A stretch of 5,237 bases of DNA from JAAZMX01 sp035388025 (lineage in GTDB: Bacteria; Patescibacteriota; Patescibacteriia; UBA2196; GWA2-42-15). The stretch is taken from contig DAOOPA010000055.1 in assembly GCA_035388025.1 (NCBI GenBank), positions 1-5,237 on the forward strand. The letters run 5' to 3'. The stretch's first letter is position 1, and each line of letters opens with the position of its first letter. Under the pieces are notes generated by a model. It saw only the letters and a list, made by a program, of their open reading frames with translations, made no database searches and was not told where the DNA came from. The position numbers and the translations under genes are program-made. Positions 1 through 5,194 of the stretch are shown here, piece by piece.

Positions 1-27
1 AAATTATCAAAAAATATTACTAATTAT

Positions 28-44
28 TTGTCTGTTCTAGACAA
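28..44 (-). terminator. Weak hairpin at the end of the hypothetical gene
   Basis: A 6-bp stem (TTGTCT paired with AGACAA, 5-nt loop) lies across the TAG stop codon of the 138-aa gene. About a dozen bases further on the minus strand is a run of six T within ATATTTTTTG. The stem is short and the T run is not adjacent, so this is at best a poor intrinsic terminator. It is the only termination-like signal after this gene inside the window. Confidence 0.2.
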
Positions 45-453
45 GCACCAAAATTTTTATCCCTTCTCGGTAAGGTGGAGGTAAATATCCCTCTCTGTGT
101 TTTTCCTCCTCACCAACCAACAAAGCAATTTTATCGCATATATAATCCTTAAAATCAAGTTTAGTGACTGATAGATTATGAACGAAAACAGGATCAAGAT
201 TATAAATCTCTTCCAATAGCGCTCTCGAGTAAGAGCGTACCTGTTGCGCGACACCCTGGTCTAGGATGTCTTTTTGGGGAATTATTTTTTTTTCTATCCT
301 TTGTTCCCTCCCGTCTCCCATTGGATAATCATCAATAGACGCTCCATCGCCTGCGTCTAATTCAGACATTGGTTTCATATCAAAACCAGACCAGTCAGCC
401 GGCTTCTCTTTTCTATGTTTTTCTATAATTTGGTCTAAATTTTTTCCTTCCAT
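37..453 (-). CDS. Hypothetical protein, 138 aa, soluble
   Basis: I do not recognise this family. The protein starts MEGKNLDQIIEKHRKEKP and ends in a hydrophobic EGIKILVLV tail. Residues 1-17 are highly charged and probably helical. Residues 18-60 are rich in Gly, Asp and Pro and look flexible. Residues 61-118 are amphipathic and probably mostly helical. A PPPY stretch lies at 125-128. There is no signal peptide, membrane segment or recognisable catalytic motif. The ATG at 453 is the first in frame. AGGA occurs only 2 nt before it, too close for a normal Shine-Dalgarno. The gene lies downstream of a strong terminator, so it is probably transcribed separately from efp, from a promoter between 454 and 621. 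Its length, in-frame integrity and own spacer support a real gene. The overlapping frame at 57-254 is a shadow. Confidence 0.65.
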   Translation of the reverse strand: MEGKNLDQIIEKHRKEKPADWSGFDMKPMSELDAGDGASIDDYPMGDGREQRIEKKIIPQKDILDQGVAQQVRSYSRALLEEIYNLDPVFVHNLSVTKLDFKDYICDKIALLVGEEEKHREGYLPPPYREGIKILVLV

Positions 454-494
454 ATATTCCTATCTTACCCTTTTCCGCCAAAAATTTCAACTTC

Positions 495-621
495 ATCAAG
501 CACTAATTTTCTGATTAACTATATTTATTTAATCTCGTTGATTTTTAATTATTCTACTTTTTACAATATTGTTACTGTCATTCTTAAAAGGCTTTGCCTT
601 GTCAGAAAATTAGTGCTGGAT
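495..621. repeat. 127-bp structure with 20-bp terminal inverted repeats
   Basis: The left arm (495-514) and right arm (602-621) are inverted copies matching at 19 of 20 positions. The shared core is AGCACTAATTTTCTGA and its complement. The 87-bp interior is strongly A/T-rich and contains a small AAGGC/GCCTT hairpin (588-600). The right arm abuts the T tract of the efp terminator. No target-site duplication is visible at the outer edges and no ORF lies inside. It could be a remnant of a miniature inverted-repeat element, a local inverted duplication, or a long RNA stem in read-through transcripts. Confidence 0.6.
551..581 (-). promoter_or_regulatory. Possible promoter for the 138-aa gene
   Basis: On the minus strand, ATGACA (576-581) lies 19 bp upstream of TAGAAT (551-556). 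Each hexamer matches the sigma-70 consensus at 5 of 6 positions, but the spacer is longer than the ideal 17. A promoter is expected in this spacer because a strong terminator closes the upstream gene. The A/T-rich background makes chance matches common. A second candidate, TTGAAA with TAAGAT at 17 bp just before the start codon, would give a leaderless transcript. Confidence 0.25.
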
Positions 622-653
622 AAAAAAACCGCCCCGACATATCGTCGGGACGG
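622..653 (-). terminator. Strong intrinsic terminator of efp
   Basis: Read on the minus strand, a 10-bp stem CCGTCCCGAC / GTCGGGGCGG (one T-G wobble) closes a 5-nt GATAT loop. Seven T residues (628 to 622) follow directly. It begins 18 nt after the efp stop codon. This is a textbook rho-independent terminator and marks the end of the transcription unit ending in efp. Confidence 0.93.
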
Positions 654-671
654 GGTCATTCATCCTGGTTT

Positions 672-1229
672 TTATGCCCTCTCCACATATTCTCCGGTCT
701 CCGTATTGACCCGGACCAGATCACCTTCGTTCACAAACAATGGCGCGTTGACCACTGCTCCGGTTTCCAAGGTGACTGGTTTACCCGAGCCCGAGACTGT
801 ATCACCCTTAATGCCTGGCGGCGCGGAAATGACTTTCAGGACTACCTTGGGTGGCAACTGCACTCCGATGATATTGTCTTCATAAAAAATCAAATCCACC
901 TCCTGCGACTCTTTCAAAAATTGTGCCGCTTCACCCACCATATCTTTATCAATTTCATATTGTTCATAGTTTTCCTGTTCCATAAAAGCATAGCGCCCTT
1001 TTTCCTCATACAAATAATTGGCTTTGTGACGAGTGACATCAGCCGGCTCCGCTGCTTCACCTTGTTTGAAACTGTATTCCACCACTTTACCAGTTTTGAT
1101 ATTTTTGAGCTTAGTCTGCATCACCGGTTTTCTTTGCTGCATACGCAAAAACTTGGCTTCCATCACCACATAGGGATCGCCATTGTATTTGATCAAGAGT
1201 CCCTTCTTGATGTCGGTTAATTCGGACAT
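672..1229 (-). CDS. efp: Elongation factor P (EF-P)
   Basis: EF-P binds between the P and E sites of the ribosome and relieves stalling at consecutive prolines. At 185 aa the protein has the usual bacterial length. The N-terminal KOW-like domain I covers about residues 1-63 (YNGDPYVV at 15-22, TKLKNIKTGKVVEYSF at 39-54). OB domain II covers about 65-127. OB domain III covers about 129-184 and contains PPGIKGDTVSGSGKP (137-151) and GAVVNAPLFVNEGD (157-170), close to the family signature but with V152 and A162 substitutions. The oddity is the domain I tip loop. The usual PGKG loop, carrying the modified Lys34 of E. coli, is replaced by RMQQRKP (29-35). Gln32 aligns with Lys34, and Arg33 and Lys34 follow it. 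The start ATG at 1229 gives the expected N terminus. There is no clear Shine-Dalgarno, only AAGA about 5 nt upstream. The gene lies downstream of the metallo-beta-lactamase gene and ends at a strong terminator. Confidence 0.97.
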   Translation of the reverse strand: MSELTDIKKGLLIKYNGDPYVVMEAKFLRMQQRKPVMQTKLKNIKTGKVVEYSFKQGEAAEPADVTRHKANYLYEEKGRYAFMEQENYEQYEIDKDMVGEAAQFLKESQEVDLIFYEDNIIGVQLPPKVVLKVISAPPGIKGDTVSGSGKPVTLETGAVVNAPLFVNEGDLVRVNTETGEYVERA

Positions 1230-1237
1230 AACGTCTT

Positions 1238-1351
1238 AATTTTCAATTAATAAATTTTCAATTTTCAATCAATGAAACAATGAAGCAATTTCCCAAACAA
1301 TTGAGAAATTGTAACATTGAAAATTTATTGAAAATTGAAAATTGGAAATTG
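1238..1351. repeat. A/T-rich inverted-repeat element built of TTTTCAAT units
   Basis: The left arm (about 1238-1292) repeats variants of AATTTTCAAT. The right arm (about 1305-1351) repeats the complement, ATTGAAAATT. The arms meet at a core hairpin CAATTTC (1286-1292) / GAAATTG (1305-1311) around a short loop. The arms are imperfect and out of register because each is a quasi-tandem array. The element fills most of the 155-nt spacer between the metallo-beta-lactamase stop and the efp start, so the efp leader lies inside it. No ORF or convincing promoter can be separated from the repeat background. It lacks the T run of a normal terminator, but the stem may affect transcripts. Confidence 0.7.
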
Positions 1352-1384
1352 TTATCGTCACGATATCACTTCCTAGCTATTTTT

Positions 1385-2320
1385 TCAAGGGCTCACCACT
1401 TCTATTGTCGCACCATTGCCAATAGTCTCAATGTCGCCCTGCTCATCTGTCCGCCAAATATTCACCCCAGCACGCTTCAGCCGATTGATTATCCGGAGCG
1501 ATGGGTGGCCATAATCATTATCTGCTCCGACCGAGATGATGGCATCAGTGGGGGAGACTAACTTCAAAAATTCTTCACTGGTGGCGCTGCTCGAGCCGTG
1601 ATGGGCCACTTTCAAAATATCCGCTTTTAATTGTTCTGGGCTGTTAGCTGCCAGTTCACTCTCCGCTGCACTATCCAGATCACCCGGCAAAATCCATGAA
1701 TTGTCTCCATAAACCAATTTAAAAACCAAAGAAGAATTATTCAAATCGTCAACTTTTTTCCCAGCTAGATTTTCCCTTGGCCACAAAACCTGAAAATCTA
1801 CGCCATCTTCAAAAGTTATTTTGTCGCTACAGCCGGTTGCCTTTATTTCTGTACAAGCGAAAATATTTTTGACCGGGATATTTTTGTCTTTGAGTAAATT
1901 CAAAAATTCCAAATAGCCGCTCGAAGTATGTACCACTCCGGTCAGCCACACTTCTTTGACGCTATATCTTTTTAAAACCTCAATCAGCCCATCCAAGTGA
2001 TCACCATGCGGATGAGACAAAATCATGAGTTCAATAGTCCGGTCTGTGATTGGCAAATATTGGCCGAGCTTTTCGAGCACTTCTTGTCCTTCGCCACCGT
2101 CCAAAATAATTTGCGCTCCTTCTGGTGTTTCTATCAAAATCGCGTCACCCTGTCCCACATCTAGAAAAATTACTTTTAGTCTTTGGTCGCTGGTTAGTTC
2201 TTGACCGTCAGAAATACCCCGAACGTTCTTCTCTTCAAAGAAAGTAAAATGCCAGCGGCTGGTGATCAGTAGCGCCGTGGCAATCAAAGCAATAATAATG
2301 AGGGTCTTTTTATTGAGCAT
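1385..2320 (-). CDS. ComEC-type metallo-beta-lactamase, membrane-anchored
   Basis: This 311-aa protein matches the C-terminal metallo-beta-lactamase domain of ComEC as a separate polypeptide. Residues 5-19 form one hydrophobic segment, an N-terminal anchor or uncleaved signal, that would place the enzyme outside the membrane. Domain motifs follow in order: FLDVGQGDAILIETPEG (52-68), ILDGG (72-76), the metal-binding SHPHGDHLDG (102-111, with H103, H105, D107, H108), ILPGDLD (210-216, D214), VAHHGSSSATS (238-248, H240-H241), and DYGHPS (269-274, H272). All expected zinc ligands are present, so it should be an active hydrolase. In full-length ComEC this domain is proposed to degrade the non-transforming DNA strand. 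That role here is inferred from the upstream comEC channel gene, 65 nt away. A general phosphodiesterase or other hydrolase remains possible. The stop codon is TGA. No Shine-Dalgarno precedes the ATG. Confidence 0.92.
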   Translation of the reverse strand: MLNKKTLIIIALIATALLITSRWHFTFFEEKNVRGISDGQELTSDQRLKVIFLDVGQGDAILIETPEGAQIILDGGEGQEVLEKLGQYLPITDRTIELMILSHPHGDHLDGLIEVLKRYSVKEVWLTGVVHTSSGYLEFLNLLKDKNIPVKNIFACTEIKATGCSDKITFEDGVDFQVLWPRENLAGKKVDDLNNSSLVFKLVYGDNSWILPGDLDSAAESELAANSPEQLKADILKVAHHGSSSATSEEFLKLVSPTDAIISVGADNDYGHPSLRIINRLKRAGVNIWRTDEQGDIETIGNGATIEVVSP

Positions 2321-2333
2321 ATTTGTATATTTT

Positions 2334-2439
2334 AAATCCTAAATCCCAATTTCCAATCAAGCTCAAAATCCAGAGCTCTAACAAATTATCTTTTGGATTT
2401 TAGACTTTGGGTTTTGTTTGACATTAGGATTTTGGATTT
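2334..2439. repeat. A/T-rich inverted-repeat element built of AAATCC units
   Basis: The left arm (about 2334-2375) contains AAATCCTAAATCCC and AAAATCC variants. The right arm (about 2390-2439) contains the complementary GGATTTT and GGATTT units in mirrored order. The loop at about 2376-2389 includes the comEC stop codon. The layout matches the element upstream of efp: two mirrored arms, each a quasi-tandem array of an A/T-rich unit of about 7 nt. The sequence unit is different. The right arm lies inside comEC and supplies its last 17 codons. The left arm fills the spacer to the metallo-beta-lactamase gene. Confidence 0.7.
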
Positions 2440-3906
2440 CATTATAAAAACCAACCACCCCATTACCATATATATTATCACAACATAGATAAAATCAAAC
2501 TTTGCTACCCCGATACCCGCTCCAGGCAGCCGGGCAAAATATTTGGCCACCAAAATAATCCAGCCCAGAATTATAGTCGCCACATAGCCAAGGATCACTG
2601 CTATGGGCATAAATATTAGCCCAGTCAAAATCATAATAAATCCGAGGATGGTGATAAAGGGCAAAAGAGGCACGATCAAAATATTAGCCAGAGGCGAAAC
2701 CAAAGATAAATTACCAAACTGATAAATCAAAATCGGTAAAACCAAAATTTGCGCCGCCAAAGTCATTTTTAATGATGAGCGTATTTCCAAAAACTCTGGT
2801 ATTTTCAACCTGCTCAAAAATTTTTCCATCGGCTGGTCAAAGTAGATGATACCGAGTACCGCGAGGAATGATAACTGAAACCCCACGTCGCCCATGAGTG
2901 CTTGCGGGTTGATGAGTAAAATTATCACGGCTGAAATCAATAAGGCTCTGGTAGCTTTGGCTAGCCGTCCGGTTTTTTCTGCGAGAAGTATTATGAAACC
3001 CATGAGTCCAGCGCGTACAGCCGAGGCTTGCCAGCCGATCATTAGTAAAAATAAAATCAAACCGCCTACCGCCGCATAAAATGCCCGTCCGCGTTTGAGC
3101 CCTAGAGCGATAAACAGATTCATCATCAGTCCCGCAATAATCGTGATATTCATGCCTGATATCGCGATGATGTGCGTCAGACCCACGTCTTGAAAATTCT
3201 GCATGATATTGGCCGGGATACCCTTACGCAATCCGAGTGTTAGGCCATTCAGCAACTCCGAATGCGGATAAATCACCGCTCGGTTCAAAATATCACGGTA
3301 ATGTTTTTTGGCGTCTAGAATTGTCCGATAAAATTTTTGTCCGCCAGACAAATCACTACTGACCAAAGTTAAATCATTTGGCTGGTAGCAGACACTGTAA
3401 ACTCCTTTAACCCCCAGATATTTACCATAATCAAATTCCTCAATTTTCCCCGGTGTTTGCAATTCACAGTCAAATTTTAGCCAGTCGCCGTATTGCCGCG
3501 CCGGATAATTTTCGGCGGATAATAATATTTTACCCCGTAGGGGTGTATGGCTATACGCCCCTACAATCTGAATATTTCCCATTGTCAATTTCGTACCATT
3601 TTCTCTTTCGTCTGGTTCAGCCACGATTTGGCCCACCAGAGATATTGCTTGGTTATCGTTATAAAATGCCGCATGACCTTCATTGACTGCCGGTTCGGCC
3701 ATGGCCATGCGCCACGCCCCCAAAACAAAAAACGCCGCCAAGATTATGGCGGTGCGCAGTTTTTTCTTCGCGGGGCAAATTATAGCCAAGATTATTAATG
3801 ATAAAAATATGAGGAAGCTATAAAAGGTATCGGTTGGTGATATTTTCCCCAAACCAATACCCACAATAAACACGAGACAGGTTAAAGGTAAAATTTTATT
3901 AGTCAT
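2386..3906 (-). CDS. comEC: ComEC DNA-uptake channel, without nuclease domain
   Basis: ComEC is the inner-membrane channel that imports single-stranded DNA during natural transformation. This 506-aa form has three N-terminal membrane helices (about 6-20, 29-43, 52-66). A DUF4131/OB-fold-like extracellular region follows (about 85-185, including GDWLKFDCELQTPGKIEEFDYGKYL around 140-164). The Competence domain (about 218-488) has GLTHIIAISGMNITII (242-257), WQASAVRAGLMG (292-303) and GDVGFQLSFLAVLGI (339-353), with many helices after. Cys147 and Cys173 in the OB region could form a disulfide. Single-chain ComEC proteins run to roughly 700-800 aa. Here the metallo-beta-lactamase part is absent and encoded by the next gene. 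Two pieces look repeat-derived: residues 115-124 within the OB region and the basic tail 490-506. The ATG at 3906 gives a normal membrane N terminus. Only a T tract, not a Shine-Dalgarno, precedes it. Confidence 0.94.
   Translation of the reverse strand: MTNKILPLTCLVFIVGIGLGKISPTDTFYSFLIFLSLIILAIICPAKKKLRTAIILAAFFVLGAWRMAMAEPAVNEGHAAFYNDNQAISLVGQIVAEPDERENGTKLTMGNIQIVGAYSHTPLRGKILLSAENYPARQYGDWLKFDCELQTPGKIEEFDYGKYLGVKGVYSVCYQPNDLTLVSSDLSGGQKFYRTILDAKKHYRDILNRAVIYPHSELLNGLTLGLRKGIPANIMQNFQDVGLTHIIAISGMNITIIAGLMMNLFIALGLKRGRAFYAAVGGLILFLLMIGWQASAVRAGLMGFIILLAEKTGRLAKATRALLISAVIILLINPQALMGDVGFQLSFLAVLGIIYFDQPMEKFLSRLKIPEFLEIRSSLKMTLAAQILVLPILIYQFGNLSLVSPLANILIVPLLPFITILGFIMILTGLIFMPIAVILGYVATIILGWIILVAKYFARLPGAGIGVAKFDFIYVVIIYMVMGWLVFIMKSKILMSNKTQSLKSKR
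3537..3564. repeat. 28-bp GTAGGGG palindrome inside comEC
   Basis: The sequence starts GTAGGGG and ends CCCCTAC. Inner TGTAT/ATACG halves face each other across a GGCT centre. All 14 positions pair if two G-T wobbles are allowed on the plus strand. On the comEC mRNA strand those two become A-C mismatches. An adjacent TACCCC (3531-3536) can also pair with the left arm. The element is in frame, contains no stop, and encodes comEC residues V115 to R124 (VGAYSHTPLR). I recall short GTAGGGGCG-type palindromes as dispersed repeats in other bacterial genomes, but cannot check that here. Confidence 0.7.
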
Positions 3907-3948
3907 TAAAAAAATTCTAAAGGTCGCTTAGCGCATTGTTAGTTCGAA

Positions 3949-3979
3949 ATTATACTTGGAGCTTGATGATCAATTCCAA
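3949..3979 (-). promoter_or_regulatory. Possible comEC promoter
   Basis: The minus strand has a perfect TATAAT -10 hexamer (3949-3954). TTGGAA (3974-3979, 4 of 6 to consensus) lies 19 bp upstream. Transcription would start near 3941, giving a leader of about 35 nt before the comEC ATG. The long spacer and weak -35 lower confidence. A promoter here fits the 176-nt gap after prfB and would drive comEC, the metallo-beta-lactamase gene and efp up to the terminator at 622-653. Confidence 0.45.
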
Positions 3980-4035
3980 TCCGCGTGATATTGGCAACTT
4001 TACAACATACTCACAACTCGGCTCCCAAGTGAGCC
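3954..4035 (-). other. Hairpin cluster in the prfB-comEC spacer
   Basis: This holds most of the structure in the 176-nt gene-free spacer. One hairpin, GGCTC/GAGCC with a 6-nt loop, lies at 4020-4035. A second, at 3956-3979, pairs TTGGA and TTGAT with ATCAA and TCCAA across a small internal loop. ACTTGGGAGC (4021-4030, minus-strand reading) can also pair with GCTCCAAGT (3954-3962) with one bulge. That pairing excludes both local hairpins. There is no T run after either hairpin, so neither is an ordinary terminator. The region may be a prfB 3' untranslated structure, an unrecognised RNA, or an operator next to the comEC promoter. It matches no RNA family I know. Confidence 0.3.
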
Positions 4036-4082
4036 AACTTCCACGGTATATCTCAATACATCTCTACCATACCCCTACTGTC

Positions 4083-5189
4083 CTACCTTCCTGCCGCTCT
4101 ATTTCCCAGCTCCGCCTCGATCAATTCCTGCAGATCGCCATCCAATACTTTCTCCACCTCTTGCGTCTCATACTCGCTCCGGTGATCTTTGACCATTTTG
4201 TACGGATGGATCACATACGAGCGCGCTTGGTTGCCCCAGGCCGCCTCGTTGAATTCCCCGCGGATGCGCTGACGCTCTTCCTCCAGCTCAGTTTGATAAT
4301 ATTGATACAACTTGGACCGCAAAATTTTCATAGCTGTTTCTTTGTTTTGCAACTGTGATCGTTCATTCTGGCAAGTGACCGTTATTCCTGTTGGCAGATG
4401 TTTTATTCTGACCGCCGAGTCGGTGGTGTTCACGCTTTGGCCGCCATGTCCTGACGAGCGAAAAACATCAATCCGAAGATCCTCGGCCTTGATCGGCATT
4501 TCTTGATCACTGAGTTCCTCAATCTCCGGCAAGACTTCCACTAAAGCAAAAGAGGTATGGCGCATTTTTTCCGCGTCAAAAGGAGAAATCCTGACCAGCC
4601 GATGTACGCCCGCTTCCGCTTTCAAATAACCATAAGCATATTCGCCTTTAAATTCCAGCGTCGCTGATTTGATCCCAGCCTCAGCCCCTTCTGACTTGTC
4701 CAAAATCCCCGCCTTAAAACCTCTTTTTTCCGCGTAGCGCAGATACATTCTCATCAACATTTCGGCCCAATCCTGCGCGTCCGTACCGCCAGCACCAGCG
4801 TGAATAGATAAAATAGCATTATGTCGATCATATATCCCATCCATCATGGCCACAAATTTTAATTCCGACAATTTGGCTTCTGCCTTGGCTAATTGTTCCG
4901 TGAGTTCTTGGGTCATTGATTCATCGCCTTCTTTTTTGCCAGCTTCAGCCAAAGTTAAAACTTCCTGAGTTTGCTGCTCCAGATTTTGCCATTCATTTAT
5001 TTCTTTTTCCAGGCCAGCCGCTTCTTTGGCCGCCCCACTAGCTTTTTTATTGTCTGCCCAAAAATCCGGCGCCCCCATCAAGGCCCGGAGTTCCGCCAAC
5101 CTAGCTTGTTTTTTCTCGAGCTGGGCCATGGGGCTGGTCGTTTGGATTTGAGCCAGCAGGTTTTTGGCGTTTTGTATGATTTCTTTCAT
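4083..5189 (-). CDS. prfB: Peptide chain release factor 2 (RF2)
   Basis: RF2 recognises UGA and UAA in the ribosomal A site and triggers peptidyl-tRNA hydrolysis. The 368-aa length fits the family (E. coli 365). The N-terminal coiled-coil domain covers about 1-115, with the PDFW landmark at 41-44. The AGAGGTDAQDWAEML motif is at 131-145. The stop-codon-reading tripeptide SPF is at 202-204 and identifies RF2 rather than RF1. The catalytic GGQ is at 249-251 within RSSGHGGQSVNTTDSAVRI. WGNQARSYV follows at 318-326. The reading frame is continuous from the ATG at 5189. The usual autoregulatory +1 frameshift site with an internal UGA, expected about 20 codons before PDFW, is absent. An in-frame TGA at 5229-5231 with no ATG after it until 5189 fixes the start. 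No Shine-Dalgarno is seen. The upstream gene ends 5 nt before the start, so coupled translation is likely. Confidence 0.98.
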   Translation of the reverse strand: MKEIIQNAKNLLAQIQTTSPMAQLEKKQARLAELRALMGAPDFWADNKKASGAAKEAAGLEKEINEWQNLEQQTQEVLTLAEAGKKEGDESMTQELTEQLAKAEAKLSELKFVAMMDGIYDRHNAILSIHAGAGGTDAQDWAEMLMRMYLRYAEKRGFKAGILDKSEGAEAGIKSATLEFKGEYAYGYLKAEAGVHRLVRISPFDAEKMRHTSFALVEVLPEIEELSDQEMPIKAEDLRIDVFRSSGHGGQSVNTTDSAVRIKHLPTGITVTCQNERSQLQNKETAMKILRSKLYQYYQTELEEERQRIRGEFNEAAWGNQARSYVIHPYKMVKDHRSEYETQEVEKVLDGDLQELIEAELGNRAAGR

Positions 5190-5194
5190 AATAA

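Noticed and set aside
588..600. AAGGC/GCCTT hairpin as a terminator
   Set aside because: The stem is only 5 bp and has no T run on either strand. A much stronger terminator is adjacent at 622-653.
921..1220. Plus-strand frame with a hydrophobic stretch, resembling a small membrane protein
   Set aside because: It is fully antisense to efp, whose identity is certain. The hydrophobic residues mirror efp codons.
1238..1351. Possible CRISPR-like array
   Set aside because: The units are only about 7-10 nt, degenerate, mirrored rather than direct, and have no unique spacers.
1280..1561. Plus-strand frame of 93 codons
   Set aside because: It starts in the repeat element and runs antisense to the metallo-beta-lactamase C terminus, with no family features.
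3941..3950. AGTTCGAAAT resembling a tRNA T-loop
   Set aside because: No acceptor, D or anticodon stems of tRNA geometry can be placed around it on either strand.
3936..4358. Plus-strand open frame of 140 codons starting in the prfB-comEC spacer
   Set aside because: Most of it is antisense to the conserved C-terminal half of prfB, where the frame is kept open by prfB codon choice. The first 50 residues look protein-like but match no family I recognise and have no ribosome binding site.
5100..5189. Possible programmed +1 frameshift in prfB
   Set aside because: The frame is continuous from the ATG, and no CTT TGA site lies at the expected distance before PDFW.
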